Assembly: GCA_018667205.1 (NCBI GenBank)
Contig: JABIVN010000049.1
Coordinates: forward strand, 1 to 7,651
Source: Gammaproteobacteria bacterium
Lineage (GTDB): Bacteria > Pseudomonadota > Gammaproteobacteria > Pseudomonadales > Azotimanducaceae
Direction: 5' to 3'
DNA: 7,651 nt
Shown: positions 1-6,672 of the stretch, one piece after another
Numbering within the stretch: position 1 is the first letter of the stretch
How the letters are laid out: every line of letters begins with the position of its first letter
The notes under the pieces: generated by a model
What the model was told of the DNA's origin: nothing
The model's database searches: none
Seen by the model: the letters and a program-made list of their open reading frames with translations, nothing else
Position numbers and translations under genes: made by a program

Positions 1-1
1 C

Positions 2-1171
2 CCAATGGATATCATCAACGGCATCACCCTGGATGAACTGGTTGCCAAACGAACCGATAACCTGATGCAGCCGAAAATGGCCAAGCGCATAGACAAAGCC
101 ACTCGCAAGGAATATCCAGAGGGTATCCAGGCTTACGGGACTGATCCACTTCGGTTTACCTTCTATTCGATTGCTACCCGCACCCGCACCATTCGTTTTG
201 ATATGAAAAGGGTTGAGGGATATCGAAACTTCTGTAACAAACTGTGGAACGCCGCCATTTTTGTGTCCGGAAATATCAGTGCTAACGAATCACAACTGGA
301 CAGCACCAACGTTGAACTATCAACGATCGATCACTGGATTATTTCTAAATTCCAAAAGACCGCGGCGGCCGTGAACTTGGCGATGGAAACCTATCGCTTT
401 GACCTGGCGGCAAAAGAAATCTACGAATTTGTCTGGGACGAGTTTTGCGACTGGTATTTAGAGCTAACCAAACCGATATTGAATAGCGACGATGCTACTC
501 AAGCACAAAAACTGGGTACCCAACAGACACTCGCGCGAATACTTGAGTCTGTCTTGCGACTGGCCCACCCGTTCTTGCCGTTTCTGACGGAAGAACTCTG
601 GCAGAAAGTACCTGTAACCATTCGGCTTTCAGGCGACACCATCATGCTGCAGCCGTTCCCTGTTGCTGATGAAAAGCTCATCAGTGATGCGGCCACCAAG
701 GACGTAGAATGGTTGAAGACAGTCGTTACGGGCGTACGGAATATTCGCGGTGAGATGGATATCTCGCCGGCACGGCTAGTGCCCATACTGTTATCAAATG
801 GCAGTACCGAAGATAAGAAACGCCTGGACAAGTTCACCCGTGAACTCACTTTTCTGGTCAGGCCCGAGTCTCTTACCTGGCTTGGTGACAATGCAGAGAA
901 GCCCCTGTCAGCGACCGCGCTGGTCGGTGAAATGGAACTGCTGGTCCCCATGGCAGGATTGATCGACAAGGAAGCAGAACTGGCTCGCCTGGACAAAGAA
1001 ATCGATCGAAAACAGAAAGATCGCGGGAAAACAGAAGGCAAGATTAACAACCCAAGCTTTGTTGAAAAGGCGCCTGATGAAGTTGTACAGAAAGAGAGAG
1101 ACAAGCTTCAGGATCTGGATTCCGCGCTGGAAAAGCTAAACGAACAACGACTGAGTATTGCCAGGATTTAG
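2..1171 (+). CDS. valS: Valyl-tRNA synthetase, C-terminal part (5' end outside window)
   Basis: This is the C-terminal 389 codons of the cytoplasmic class I enzyme that charges tRNA-Val. The reading frame is open to the window edge, so the ATG at 5 is an internal Met, not a start. The catalytic HIGH and KMSKS motifs lie upstream and are not visible. Seen here are the end of the catalytic domain (a GTDPLRFT-like segment, visible residues ~42-49), then the anticodon-binding helical domain with DMKRVEGYRNFCNKLWNA (~64-81) and HPFLPFLTEELW (~189-200). A charged C-terminal coiled coil of the ValS type follows (~315-385), including NNPSFVEKAPDEVVQKERDKL-like residues that contact the tRNA. ValS proteins are usually ~900-950 aa, so about 40% is present. 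The gene ends in TAG and converges on the oxidoreductase gene 79 nt away. No frameshift is seen. Confidence 0.96.
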   Translation, partial: PMDIINGITLDELVAKRTDNLMQPKMAKRIDKATRKEYPEGIQAYGTDPLRFTFYSIATRTRTIRFDMKRVEGYRNFCNKLWNAAIFVSGNISANESQLDSTNVELSTIDHWIISKFQKTAAAVNLAMETYRFDLAAKEIYEFVWDEFCDWYLELTKPILNSDDATQAQKLGTQQTLARILESVLRLAHPFLPFLTEELWQKVPVTIRLSGDTIMLQPFPVADEKLISDAATKDVEWLKTVVTGVRNIRGEMDISPARLVPILLSNGSTEDKKRLDKFTRELTFLVRPESLTWLGDNAEKPLSATALVGEMELLVPMAGLIDKEAELARLDKEIDRKQKDRGKTEGKINNPSFVEKAPDEVVQKERDKLQDLDSALEKLNEQRLSIARI

Positions 1172-1250
1172 CGCAGGGTTTGCGTTATATCTCACCGGCA
1201 CGGGCAAAGAAGTCCAAGCCTTCGCCGGACTTCCGCTTATCGCTGACTGA
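1172..1250. other. Convergent intergenic gap with a short hairpin
   Basis: The 79-nt space between the stop codons of valS and the oxidoreductase holds an inverted repeat: GAAGTCC at 1209-1215 and GGACTTC at 1227-1233, a 7-bp stem with an 11-nt loop. A hairpin between convergent genes could help end transcription in both directions. Neither side is followed by a run of T, so it does not meet the usual test for an intrinsic terminator. I see no small gene here. Confidence 0.35.
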
Positions 1251-2225
1251 CTAGTGGCTCACCGTTAATATTACCTTTCCCGTTGTGGAGTCCGACGCGA
1301 CAAGCTCATGCGCCTCGGCAACCCCTGTGATCGGAAACACGGCTTCGATGATCGGCTGAATTTCACCGGCCGCTATTTTCGGCCAAACTTTTTCTTCCAA
1401 CTGAGCCATCACGACGGCTTTTTCTGCCACTGGTCGGGTACGCAACGTCGACCCAATAATCCTCGCTCGCTTCATCATCATCTGCGCAAGATCGAGCTCC
1501 GCCTTGATACCGCCCATTAGCCCAATTAACACCAACCGGCCCCCAAGACCGAGCAAACTAAGGTTGTCAGACAGGTAACCCGCACCCACCGGATCCAAGA
1601 TGACATCAACCCCACTTTCGCCGGCAAAGGTCTTAGCGGTTTCAAAGAATGACCCATCATGACGATTAAACCCGCCCAGGGCCCCGAGCTCGATACAGGC
1701 GTGCAGCTTATCTTTGGACCCAACCGTCACAAAACTGCTGGCACCAAATGCCTTGCATAATTGAATGGCGGTCGTGCCAACGCCGCTGGCCCCGGCATGA
1801 ATGATGGTTTTATCGCCGGCCTTCAACCCCGCTTCTATAAACAGGTTCAACCAGGCCGTCGCAAACACTTCCGGCAGCGCAGCACCCTGCTCATCAGACA
1901 ACCCATCTGGAATTGGCAGCACACTACCCTCATGAGCAGTCGCGTACTGACTATAGCCGCCACCAGCCAGCAGAGCACAAACCTTGTCGCCAACAGTAAA
2001 TCGAGTACAGCCAGCGCCTACCTCCACAATTTCACCAGCACATTCAAGACCCATCACTTCACTCGCACCCGGCGGTGGCGGGTAGAAGCCTTTTCGCTGC
2101 ATCAGGTCAGCCCTGTTGATAGCGGTTGCAGAAACCTTGATCAGCACTTCCTGCGGACCTATCTTAGGGTGATCAACTTCACCCCAGGAAAGGGAATGGT
2201 CTTCGTTAACAATGACAGCTTTCAT
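1251..2225 (-). CDS. NAD(P)H quinone oxidoreductase, PIG3/QOR-like MDR family
   Basis: This is a 324-aa medium-chain dehydrogenase/reductase of the zinc-free quinone oxidoreductase branch, resembling the PIG3 (TP53I3-like) group. Such enzymes reduce quinones or enones with NAD(P)H in the cytoplasm. The N-terminal GroES-like domain carries NRADLMQRKG (37-46), YPPPPG (48-53) and a GLECAGEIVEVG segment (59-70). The Rossmann domain has the nucleotide-binding HAGASGVGTTAIQL (143-156) and a later GGRLVLIG strand. The cysteine-rich structural zinc loop of alcohol dehydrogenases is absent. The ATG at 2225 is chosen over an in-frame TTG one codon upstream because TAAAGG (2239-2234) sits 8 nt before it. 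That ribosome-binding site overlaps the slyX stop codon, which indicates co-transcription and probably coupled translation. The physiological substrate cannot be told from sequence. Confidence 0.92.
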   Translation of the reverse strand: MKAVIVNEDHSLSWGEVDHPKIGPQEVLIKVSATAINRADLMQRKGFYPPPPGASEVMGLECAGEIVEVGAGCTRFTVGDKVCALLAGGGYSQYATAHEGSVLPIPDGLSDEQGAALPEVFATAWLNLFIEAGLKAGDKTIIHAGASGVGTTAIQLCKAFGASSFVTVGSKDKLHACIELGALGGFNRHDGSFFETAKTFAGESGVDVILDPVGAGYLSDNLSLLGLGGRLVLIGLMGGIKAELDLAQMMMKRARIIGSTLRTRPVAEKAVVMAQLEEKVWPKIAAGEIQPIIEAVFPITGVAEAHELVASDSTTGKVILTVSH

Positions 2226-2236
2226 CAAATCAGCCT

Positions 2237-2464
2237 TTAGTAATGGGGTGGCTTTTCGTCTTCTGCTGAGCCGCCATCAGGAATTGATGACTCCAGTTTC
2301 CTGAACTGGCTCAACAAATGTTTAAGTTGGTCTTCAAGTGCCATAATCTGTTTCTGTTGTTCTGACACGGCATCATCAAGTTTTTGCAGCGTGTCTTCCT
2401 GAAATGCCTGACGTTCTTCCAAGAGGATAATCTTGCCTTCAAGGTATTCCGTGGACCCAGGCAT
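2237..2464 (-). CDS. slyX: SlyX family protein
   Basis: This 75-aa protein belongs to the SlyX family, a small proteobacterial protein of unknown function. It is almost entirely one predicted coiled coil: leucine, isoleucine and glutamine/glutamate-rich heptads run from about residue 6 to 60. The tail is acidic and proline-containing and ends in PPHY, the C-terminal signature of the family. Length matches the usual 70-80 aa. Its ATG (2464-2462) overlaps the TGA of hisF (2466-2464) by one base in a TGATG junction. No strong ribosome-binding site precedes it, so translation is probably coupled to hisF. In E. coli slyX lies next to slyD; here it sits between hisF and an oxidoreductase gene. Function in this context is unknown. 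Confidence 0.9.
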   Translation of the reverse strand: MPGSTEYLEGKIILLEERQAFQEDTLQKLDDAVSEQQKQIMALEDQLKHLLSQFRKLESSIPDGGSAEDEKPPHY

Positions 2465-3243
2465 CAGAAGCGCAACCTGACTTTGACGCCACGCTCATGC
2501 AACCACTGCTTTAGACCGGACACCGTATAGTCACCATAGTGAACCATTGAAGCGACCAGTGCCGCATCAGCCTTACCTTCGGTAAGGACCTCAAGTAAGT
2601 GCTCGGGTTTCCCTGCTCCACCGGACGCAATGACCGGAATCGAAACCGCTTCAGAGATCATTCGCGTTAGGTTAATTTCATAACCTTCCCGAGTTCCATC
2701 TGCGTCGATAGAATTAACAACCAGTTCCCCTGCACCTAATTCTTCACCCATTAGCGCCCATTCCAAGGCATCGACGCCCATAGGCGTGCGCCCGCCATTG
2801 ATGATGACTTCGTAGCCACTCGGGAACTCCCTTGACATTTCGACGCTTAAGATGTCCATCGACAGCACTGTGTTTTGAGCACCAAAGGCGTGAGCACACT
2901 CGGCGATCAATTCAGGGCGTTTAACTGCGGCAGAGTTCACATTGATTTTTTCCGCCCCGGCCCAAAGTAGTTTGTTGGCATCCTCAACGGTTCGCACGCC
3001 ACCACCGACAGAGAAAGGAATATAAATTTGCTTGGCCACCTGCTCCACAACATCCAGCATAATATCCCTGGCATCGCTGGAAGCTGTGATGTCATAAAAG
3101 ACCAGCTCGTCTAGGCCATCCTCGTAGTATTGCCTGGCCTTTGACACGGGATCACCAATGTCTTTCGTATCGACAAACTTGACGCTCTTCGCAAGGTTGC
3201 CATTTCGCACATCAAGACAGGCAATGATTCTTTTACTTAACAT
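2464..3243 (-). CDS. hisF: Imidazole glycerol phosphate synthase, cyclase subunit HisF
   Basis: This 259-aa (beta/alpha)8-barrel protein uses ammonia delivered by HisH to turn PRFAR into imidazole glycerol phosphate and AICAR, linking histidine and purine synthesis. Both catalytic aspartates are present at the expected places, D11 (in ACLDV) and D130 (in LSMDI), and K19 is kept. Phosphate-binding loops are seen at VGGGVR (~79-84) and ASGGAG. The ATG at 3243 gives the family's normal length; an in-frame TTG four codons upstream would only add MGWN and is rejected. The start lies 7 nt inside hisH, so the two subunits are probably translationally coupled. Position 8 is Ala where most HisF have Pro (IIPCLD), and the KSVKF segment replaces the usual KGVNF. 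It therefore belongs to a subtype unlike the enteric one. A role outside histidine synthesis is possible because hisA is not adjacent. Confidence 0.94.
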   Translation of the reverse strand: MLSKRIIACLDVRNGNLAKSVKFVDTKDIGDPVSKARQYYEDGLDELVFYDITASSDARDIMLDVVEQVAKQIYIPFSVGGGVRTVEDANKLLWAGAEKINVNSAAVKRPELIAECAHAFGAQNTVLSMDILSVEMSREFPSGYEVIINGGRTPMGVDALEWALMGEELGAGELVVNSIDADGTREGYEINLTRMISEAVSIPVIASGGAGKPEHLLEVLTEGKADAALVASMVHYGDYTVSGLKQWLHERGVKVRLRF

Positions 3244-3857
3244 GTTCCATCCCAATGCTTAAAGGCACCCAACAACTTTAGGCCCAACGCACCACTCTTC
3301 TCCAGGTGAAACTGGGTGGCAAACAGGTTTTCCCTGGCGATCACAGAACAGAACGTCTTGTCGCCGTAATCTGTGGTTCCCACCACATGATTACTGTCGA
3401 CTGGCCGAGCATAATAACTATGGACGAAATAGAACTCATCCCCTGACTGAATGTTTTCCAGCATCGGATGTGGTCGATTGATCGTCAATTCATTCCAGCC
3501 GATATGGGGCACCTTAAGAGACCTGTCAGAGAAGTCGAACCTTTCGGAAGCCCCTGCCACCAGGCCAAGGCAGGTTTTGTCACCTTCCTCGGTGTGCTCA
3601 AGTGCAATTTGCAAACCCAGACATATGCCCAGCAAAGGCTTCCCTGTTGCGTAGAAAGATTTTATCGCCTGGTCAAGCCCTCGGTCGCGAAGCGTATCCA
3701 CAGCACTCTCTGCGGAACCTACACCCGGGAAAATTAACTTGTCCGCCGAAGCTACTACCGCCGGATCAGCGGATATAACAGCGTCCATACCGACATACTG
3801 ACAGGCGCGCTGAACACTGCGTACGTTACCTGCATCATAATCTACGATGACCGGCAT
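3237..3857 (-). CDS. hisH: Imidazole glycerol phosphate synthase, glutaminase subunit HisH
   Basis: This 206-aa class I (triad) glutamine amidotransferase hydrolyses glutamine and passes ammonia through the HisF barrel. The nucleophile is C79 in GICLG, and the triad is completed by H184 and E186 in TQFHLEKSG. The oxyanion-strand motif PGVG is at 44-47, and KVPHIGWN (115-122) and FVHSYY (144-149) are typical HisH segments. The more common FHPEKS reads FHLEKS here, and the N-terminus reads [10 protein letters not shown] rather than DYGMGN. The triad itself is intact, so the enzyme should be active. The ATG at 3857 follows AAGGGAG (3869-3863) by 5 nt. It is the first gene of the block with hisF, slyX and the oxidoreductase. 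The leader is too short to hold a His-codon attenuator. Confidence 0.94.
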   Translation of the reverse strand: MPVIVDYDAGNVRSVQRACQYVGMDAVISADPAVVASADKLIFPGVGSAESAVDTLRDRGLDQAIKSFYATGKPLLGICLGLQIALEHTEEGDKTCLGLVAGASERFDFSDRSLKVPHIGWNELTINRPHPMLENIQSGDEFYFVHSYYARPVDSNHVVGTTDYGDKTFCSVIARENLFATQFHLEKSGALGLKLLGAFKHWDGTC

Positions 3858-3862
3858 AAAAG

Positions 3863-3869
3863 CTCCCTT
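3863..3869 (-). promoter_or_regulatory. Ribosome-binding site of hisH
   Basis: AAGGGAG on the minus strand lies 5 nt before the hisH ATG (3857). It supports this start and is the strongest ribosome-binding site in the minus-strand block. Confidence 0.7.
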
Positions 3870-3881
3870 AAAAGAGCGCGC

Positions 3882-3911
3882 ATTATACCCTCCGGTTTTT
3901 TTGCATTACAG
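3882..3911 (-). promoter_or_regulatory. Candidate sigma-70 promoter for hisH-hisF-slyX-oxidoreductase
   Basis: A perfect TATAAT -10 box lies at 3887-3882 on the minus strand. The best -35 is CTGTAA at 3911-3906, with 18-nt spacing and only 3 of 6 consensus bases. The bases after the -10 are GCGCGC, a GC-rich discriminator of the kind often associated with stringent (ppGpp) control; that link is inferred. The predicted transcript start, near 3875, leaves a leader of only about 18 nt before hisH. Confidence 0.55.
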
Positions 3912-3998
3912 CGCTGGATGTATCTTAAGGCTCCATTTCAGGTCATATTGAAAGAATGCAGCCAGGGTGATGACTTGGTACCATCAATGCTCCGACTA

Positions 3999-4003
3999 AA
4001 GGA
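3999..4003 (+). promoter_or_regulatory. Ribosome-binding site of the DUF3604 gene
   Basis: AAGGA, within AAAGGAAG (3998-4005), lies 9 nt before the ATG at 4013. It fixes this start, which also places the lipoprotein signal peptide directly at the N-terminus. Confidence 0.75.
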
Positions 4004-4012
4004 AGAAGCAAT

Positions 4013-5893
4013 ATGCGGTTACCAACACTTGCGGTGGTTCTACTCCTGCTTGGCGGCTGTCAGGACGCTCCTGAGCCGACCAACTCCCCGACGAAGGTCC
4101 ATGATTTTAGTACACCGGCGTCAGCAACGAATATCCCTGCTGGCGGACAGACAGAAAAACGAGCGCTGTTCGGCGACTTACACGTGCACACCATGTACTC
4201 ATTTGATGCTTTTGTGATGGGTACCTTGGCGGCGCCTGACGCAGCCTATGAATTCGCAAAAGGTGGCGTGTTAACGCACCCAGGCGGATTTGACATGCAG
4301 TTAGAGGTGCCCCTGGACTTCTACGCTGTCACGGATCACGCCTTCTACCTTGGTGCGTTGCGCAGTATGACGGTTAAGGGTAACGCGCTTTACGAACATG
4401 AACTTGCCGAGGACGTTCGAAATTTGTCTGATGAGAAATCACGAGGGGCGGCGTTTGCCACAATGCTAGCGTTTCTTCGCTCGGAACGTCGTGCAGAACT
4501 CATTGACCCCGCGTCTTCCACCAGCGCATGGGATGACATTAAGGCCGCTGCGAACCGCCACAACGATCCCGGTAAATTCACCGCTTTTCTGGGGTATGAA
4601 TATACCTCGTCAGGCGACGCGTTTGAAAATCTACACAGGAACGTTATCTTTAAAGGGGATACGGCGCCCGACTTACCATTTTCAAGACTCGACTCCGCCA
4701 ACCCTGAAGACTTGTGGCGCTGGATGGATGAACAACGCAGCGCCGGATACGAGTCCTTGGCGATGCCCCACAACTCGAATGGTTCCAATGGCTGGATGTT
4801 TAGCCTGACAGATTTTGAGGGGAAACCACTCGATAGTCACTACGCGGACCTACGTATGCGCAATGAGCGCTTGGTTGAGAATTCGCAAATTAAGGGCACT
4901 TCGGACACTCACCCGGCTTTGTCACCCAACGATGAATGGGCGGACTTTGAAATAATGAAAGTAAGAATCGCCTCAAACCTTCCAAGCCAACCGCAGGGCA
5001 GCTACGTACGCGAAGCGCTACGAAACGGTATCGAGTTTCAGGCGACGAAGGGCTTTAACCCATTTAAATTCGGCGTCATTGGCTCAAGTGACACACACAA
5101 CGCATCTTACGCCGGCGCGGAAGACAACTACTGGAGCAAGACGGGCAGGCTGGATGATGAACCCGTCGAACGCGGCTCAGTGCCACTGGCACAACCCACA
5201 GAAGACGGCTCAACCTATCTTAAGACCTACCGAAGCCAGTGGAGCGCCGGCAGCCTGGCGGGCGTCTGGGCAGAAGAAAACACCCGCACTGCTATCTACG
5301 ACGCATTGCACCGCAAGGAGACGTTTTCAACTTCCGGCACCAGAATCCAGGTTCGTTTTTTCGCGGGCTATGACCTGCCAGCACTAGATGCCGACAACTT
5401 AATCGATAGCGCCTATGCTGGCGGTGTCGCCATGGGTGGTGAACTTGTCGCAGAAGCGGGTCAGTCACCGAGCTTTTTAGTCTGGGCGTTACAGGACCCC
5501 AATAAGGCAGCGCTGCAGCGGGTGCAAATCATTAAGGCGTCCGTCAGTGACGGTAACTCGTCTGAAAAAATTTTTGATGTCGCATGCTCCGACGACGCAA
5601 AGGTGGACCCTAAGACACATCGCTGCCCTGACAATGGTGCCAGCGTGAATCTTGCAGATTGCAGCGTCAGCACGGATGTTGGTGATCCCGAAATGCTTGT
5701 ACGCTGGGTTGACCCGGAGTTTGACGAATCCGAGCACGCACTCTACTACGTGCGGGCGCTGGAGAATCCAGTTTGCCGATGGTCAACCTGGGATGCGCTA
5801 CGGTCGGGCGTTGAACCAAACCCCGCACTATCTAAGACAATACAGGAGCGGGCCTGGACGTCACCAATTTGGTTCAGCCCCGTCTCAGAGTAG
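4013..5893 (+). CDS. DUF3604 lipoprotein with PHP-like metal-ligand motifs
   Basis: This 626-aa protein matches the DUF3604 family by its motifs; no member function is known to me. Residues 1-16 are a lipoprotein signal peptide: one Arg, a leucine-rich core and the lipobox LGGC with C16 as lipidated Cys. Q17 and D18 follow, which points to transport to the outer membrane. A Pro/Thr-rich linker runs to ~50. Likely metal-binding motifs follow in order: FGDLHVHTMYS (53-63; H57, H59), VTDH (106-109), GYEYTS (194-199), MPHNSNG (251-257), SDTHP (297-301) and GSSDTHN (357-363). The first two resemble the HxH and TDH motifs of PHP-type phosphoesterases, so a metal-dependent hydrolase is inferred; substrate unknown. 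HRKETFSTSGTR (433-444) is another conserved-looking block. The C-terminal part has several Cys that could form periplasmic disulfides. It is the first gene of a tight trio with an isomerase and a HupE/UreJ-like protein. Confidence 0.88.
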   Translation: MRLPTLAVVLLLLGGCQDAPEPTNSPTKVHDFSTPASATNIPAGGQTEKRALFGDLHVHTMYSFDAFVMGTLAAPDAAYEFAKGGVLTHPGGFDMQLEVPLDFYAVTDHAFYLGALRSMTVKGNALYEHELAEDVRNLSDEKSRGAAFATMLAFLRSERRAELIDPASSTSAWDDIKAAANRHNDPGKFTAFLGYEYTSSGDAFENLHRNVIFKGDTAPDLPFSRLDSANPEDLWRWMDEQRSAGYESLAMPHNSNGSNGWMFSLTDFEGKPLDSHYADLRMRNERLVENSQIKGTSDTHPALSPNDEWADFEIMKVRIASNLPSQPQGSYVREALRNGIEFQATKGFNPFKFGVIGSSDTHNASYAGAEDNYWSKTGRLDDEPVERGSVPLAQPTEDGSTYLKTYRSQWSAGSLAGVWAEENTRTAIYDALHRKETFSTSGTRIQVRFFAGYDLPALDADNLIDSAYAGGVAMGGELVAEAGQSPSFLVWALQDPNKAALQRVQIIKASVSDGNSSEKIFDVACSDDAKVDPKTHRCPDNGASVNLADCSVSTDVGDPEMLVRWVDPEFDESEHALYYVRALENPVCRWSTWDALRSGVEPNPALSKTIQERAWTSPIWFSPVSE

Positions 5894-5898
5894 CCAAG

Positions 5899-6672
5899 GT
5901 GCGGTGGCTTCGTGAACCGATTCTATGGTTTTGCTTGATCGGTGCGTTGCTGTTCGCGGCTAATCATCTGCGACAGACAGACCGCATTATTATTGATGAT
6001 GCGCTGCGCGCGCGTATCTCTAACCTGTGGCTAACCCAAATGAATCAGCCGCCGACCGAACCTGAACTGCAGTCATTGGTTGATGCCTGGCTTCGCCAGG
6101 AAGTGTTGTACCGTGAAGCAGTGCGGCAGGGGCTAATGGAGGACGATGATATTGTGCGCCGCAGACTTGTCCAGAAACTAGGCTTTCTGCATCAATTTTC
6201 TGAAGACACGCCCGTGACTCAAGCTGAACTGGACGCTTATTACCAGTCGAACATTCAGCGGTACACGCTGCCACTGCGATATAGCTTCAAGCACATCTTT
6301 GTGTCTGAGGCTTTAGCGGTTGCGTCTGTTCACGCTGACCTGATGGCCGGCAAGGACTGGCGAGGGCTGGGTAGTGCCACCCTATTGCCCAAGACTTACT
6401 TGTCCAAAAACGTGCGTGAAATAACGGTTCTATTGGGGGCCGAATTCGCGTCACAATTAACAGCGCTCGTGGCGGGGAGCTGGACAGGTCCTTATAAAAG
6501 CAGTTACGGCCACCATCTGGTCTATCTCGAGGAGCGGCTCGCGCCTGAGCCAACGCCACTTTTCTACATCACAGCCAAAGTTCGAGCAGATCTCATCAGG
6601 CGTCAGTCCGAGGAGGCCGCCGATGCTTTCTATCAACAACTCCTGATGCGCTATGAGGTTATCCATCGTTAA
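5899..6672 (+). CDS. Membrane-anchored parvulin-type peptidyl-prolyl isomerase
   Basis: This is a 257-aa protein if it begins at the GTG at 5899. A short Arg-containing N-terminus (RWLREP) leads into one membrane segment (~8-22), giving an N-in anchor with the rest in the periplasm. A helical region of the SurA/PpiD type follows (~30-110), with a VDAWLRQEVLYREAVRQG-like stretch and VRRRLVQKL. A parvulin-like domain comes next (~128-210), with FKHIFVS (H132) and GPYKSSYGHHLVYLE (H205, H206). These fit the conserved His positions of the rotamase fold, but I cannot place a middle Cys/Asp, so activity is uncertain. An in-frame TTG at 5869 would overlap the DUF3604 gene by 25 nt. GTG is preferred because it lies 5 nt after that stop and puts the family's REP-hydrophobic motif at the N-terminus. 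The ribosome-binding site is weak. Its likely role is folding an envelope protein, perhaps one of its neighbours. Confidence 0.82.
   Translation: MRWLREPILWFCLIGALLFAANHLRQTDRIIIDDALRARISNLWLTQMNQPPTEPELQSLVDAWLRQEVLYREAVRQGLMEDDDIVRRRLVQKLGFLHQFSEDTPVTQAELDAYYQSNIQRYTLPLRYSFKHIFVSEALAVASVHADLMAGKDWRGLGSATLLPKTYLSKNVREITVLLGAEFASQLTALVAGSWTGPYKSSYGHHLVYLEERLAPEPTPLFYITAKVRADLIRRQSEEAADAFYQQLLMRYEVIHR

Larger units (their letters stand above)
3858..4012. other. Divergent intergenic region between hisH and the DUF3604 gene
   Basis: This 155-nt region must hold the control sites for both divergent transcription units. The hisH promoter is clear on the minus strand. On the plus strand I find only weak promoter pieces: TTTGCA (3900-3905) with TATCTT (3921-3926), 15 nt apart, and TTGAAA (3948-3953) without a good -10. 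An 8-bp perfect palindrome, TGGTACCA, lies at 3976-3983, flanked by TGA (3971-3973) and TCA (3984-3986), and could be a regulator site. An overlapping 99-codon frame here looks like chance. Confidence 0.4.

Noticed and set aside
499..1104. 201-codon open frame on the minus strand inside valS
   Set aside because: It lies wholly antisense to a clear ValS frame, its product is Ser/Arg-rich with no recognisable motif, and it has no supporting start signal.
3244..3255. TTG start for hisF adding MGWN
   Set aside because: The ATG at 3243 yields the usual HisF N-terminus ([11 protein letters not shown]) with D11 and D130 at canonical numbering.
3891..3903. Run of T after CCGG on the plus strand as an intrinsic terminator
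   Set aside because: No stable stem precedes it and no plus-strand gene ends nearby; it is the spacer of the minus-strand hisH promoter.
3900..3926. TTTGCA and TATCTT as a plus-strand promoter for the DUF3604 gene
   Set aside because: Each box matches only 4 of 6 consensus bases and the spacing is 15 nt, too short for confidence; kept only as a note in the intergenic entry.
3918..4217. 99-codon plus-strand frame overlapping the start of the DUF3604 gene
   Set aside because: It is in a different frame from the lipoprotein, has no ribosome-binding site, and the overlapped region is explained by the signal peptide and first metal motif of DUF3604.
4390..4788. 132-codon minus-strand frame inside the DUF3604 gene
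   Set aside because: It is antisense to a well-supported gene and shows no family resemblance or start signal.
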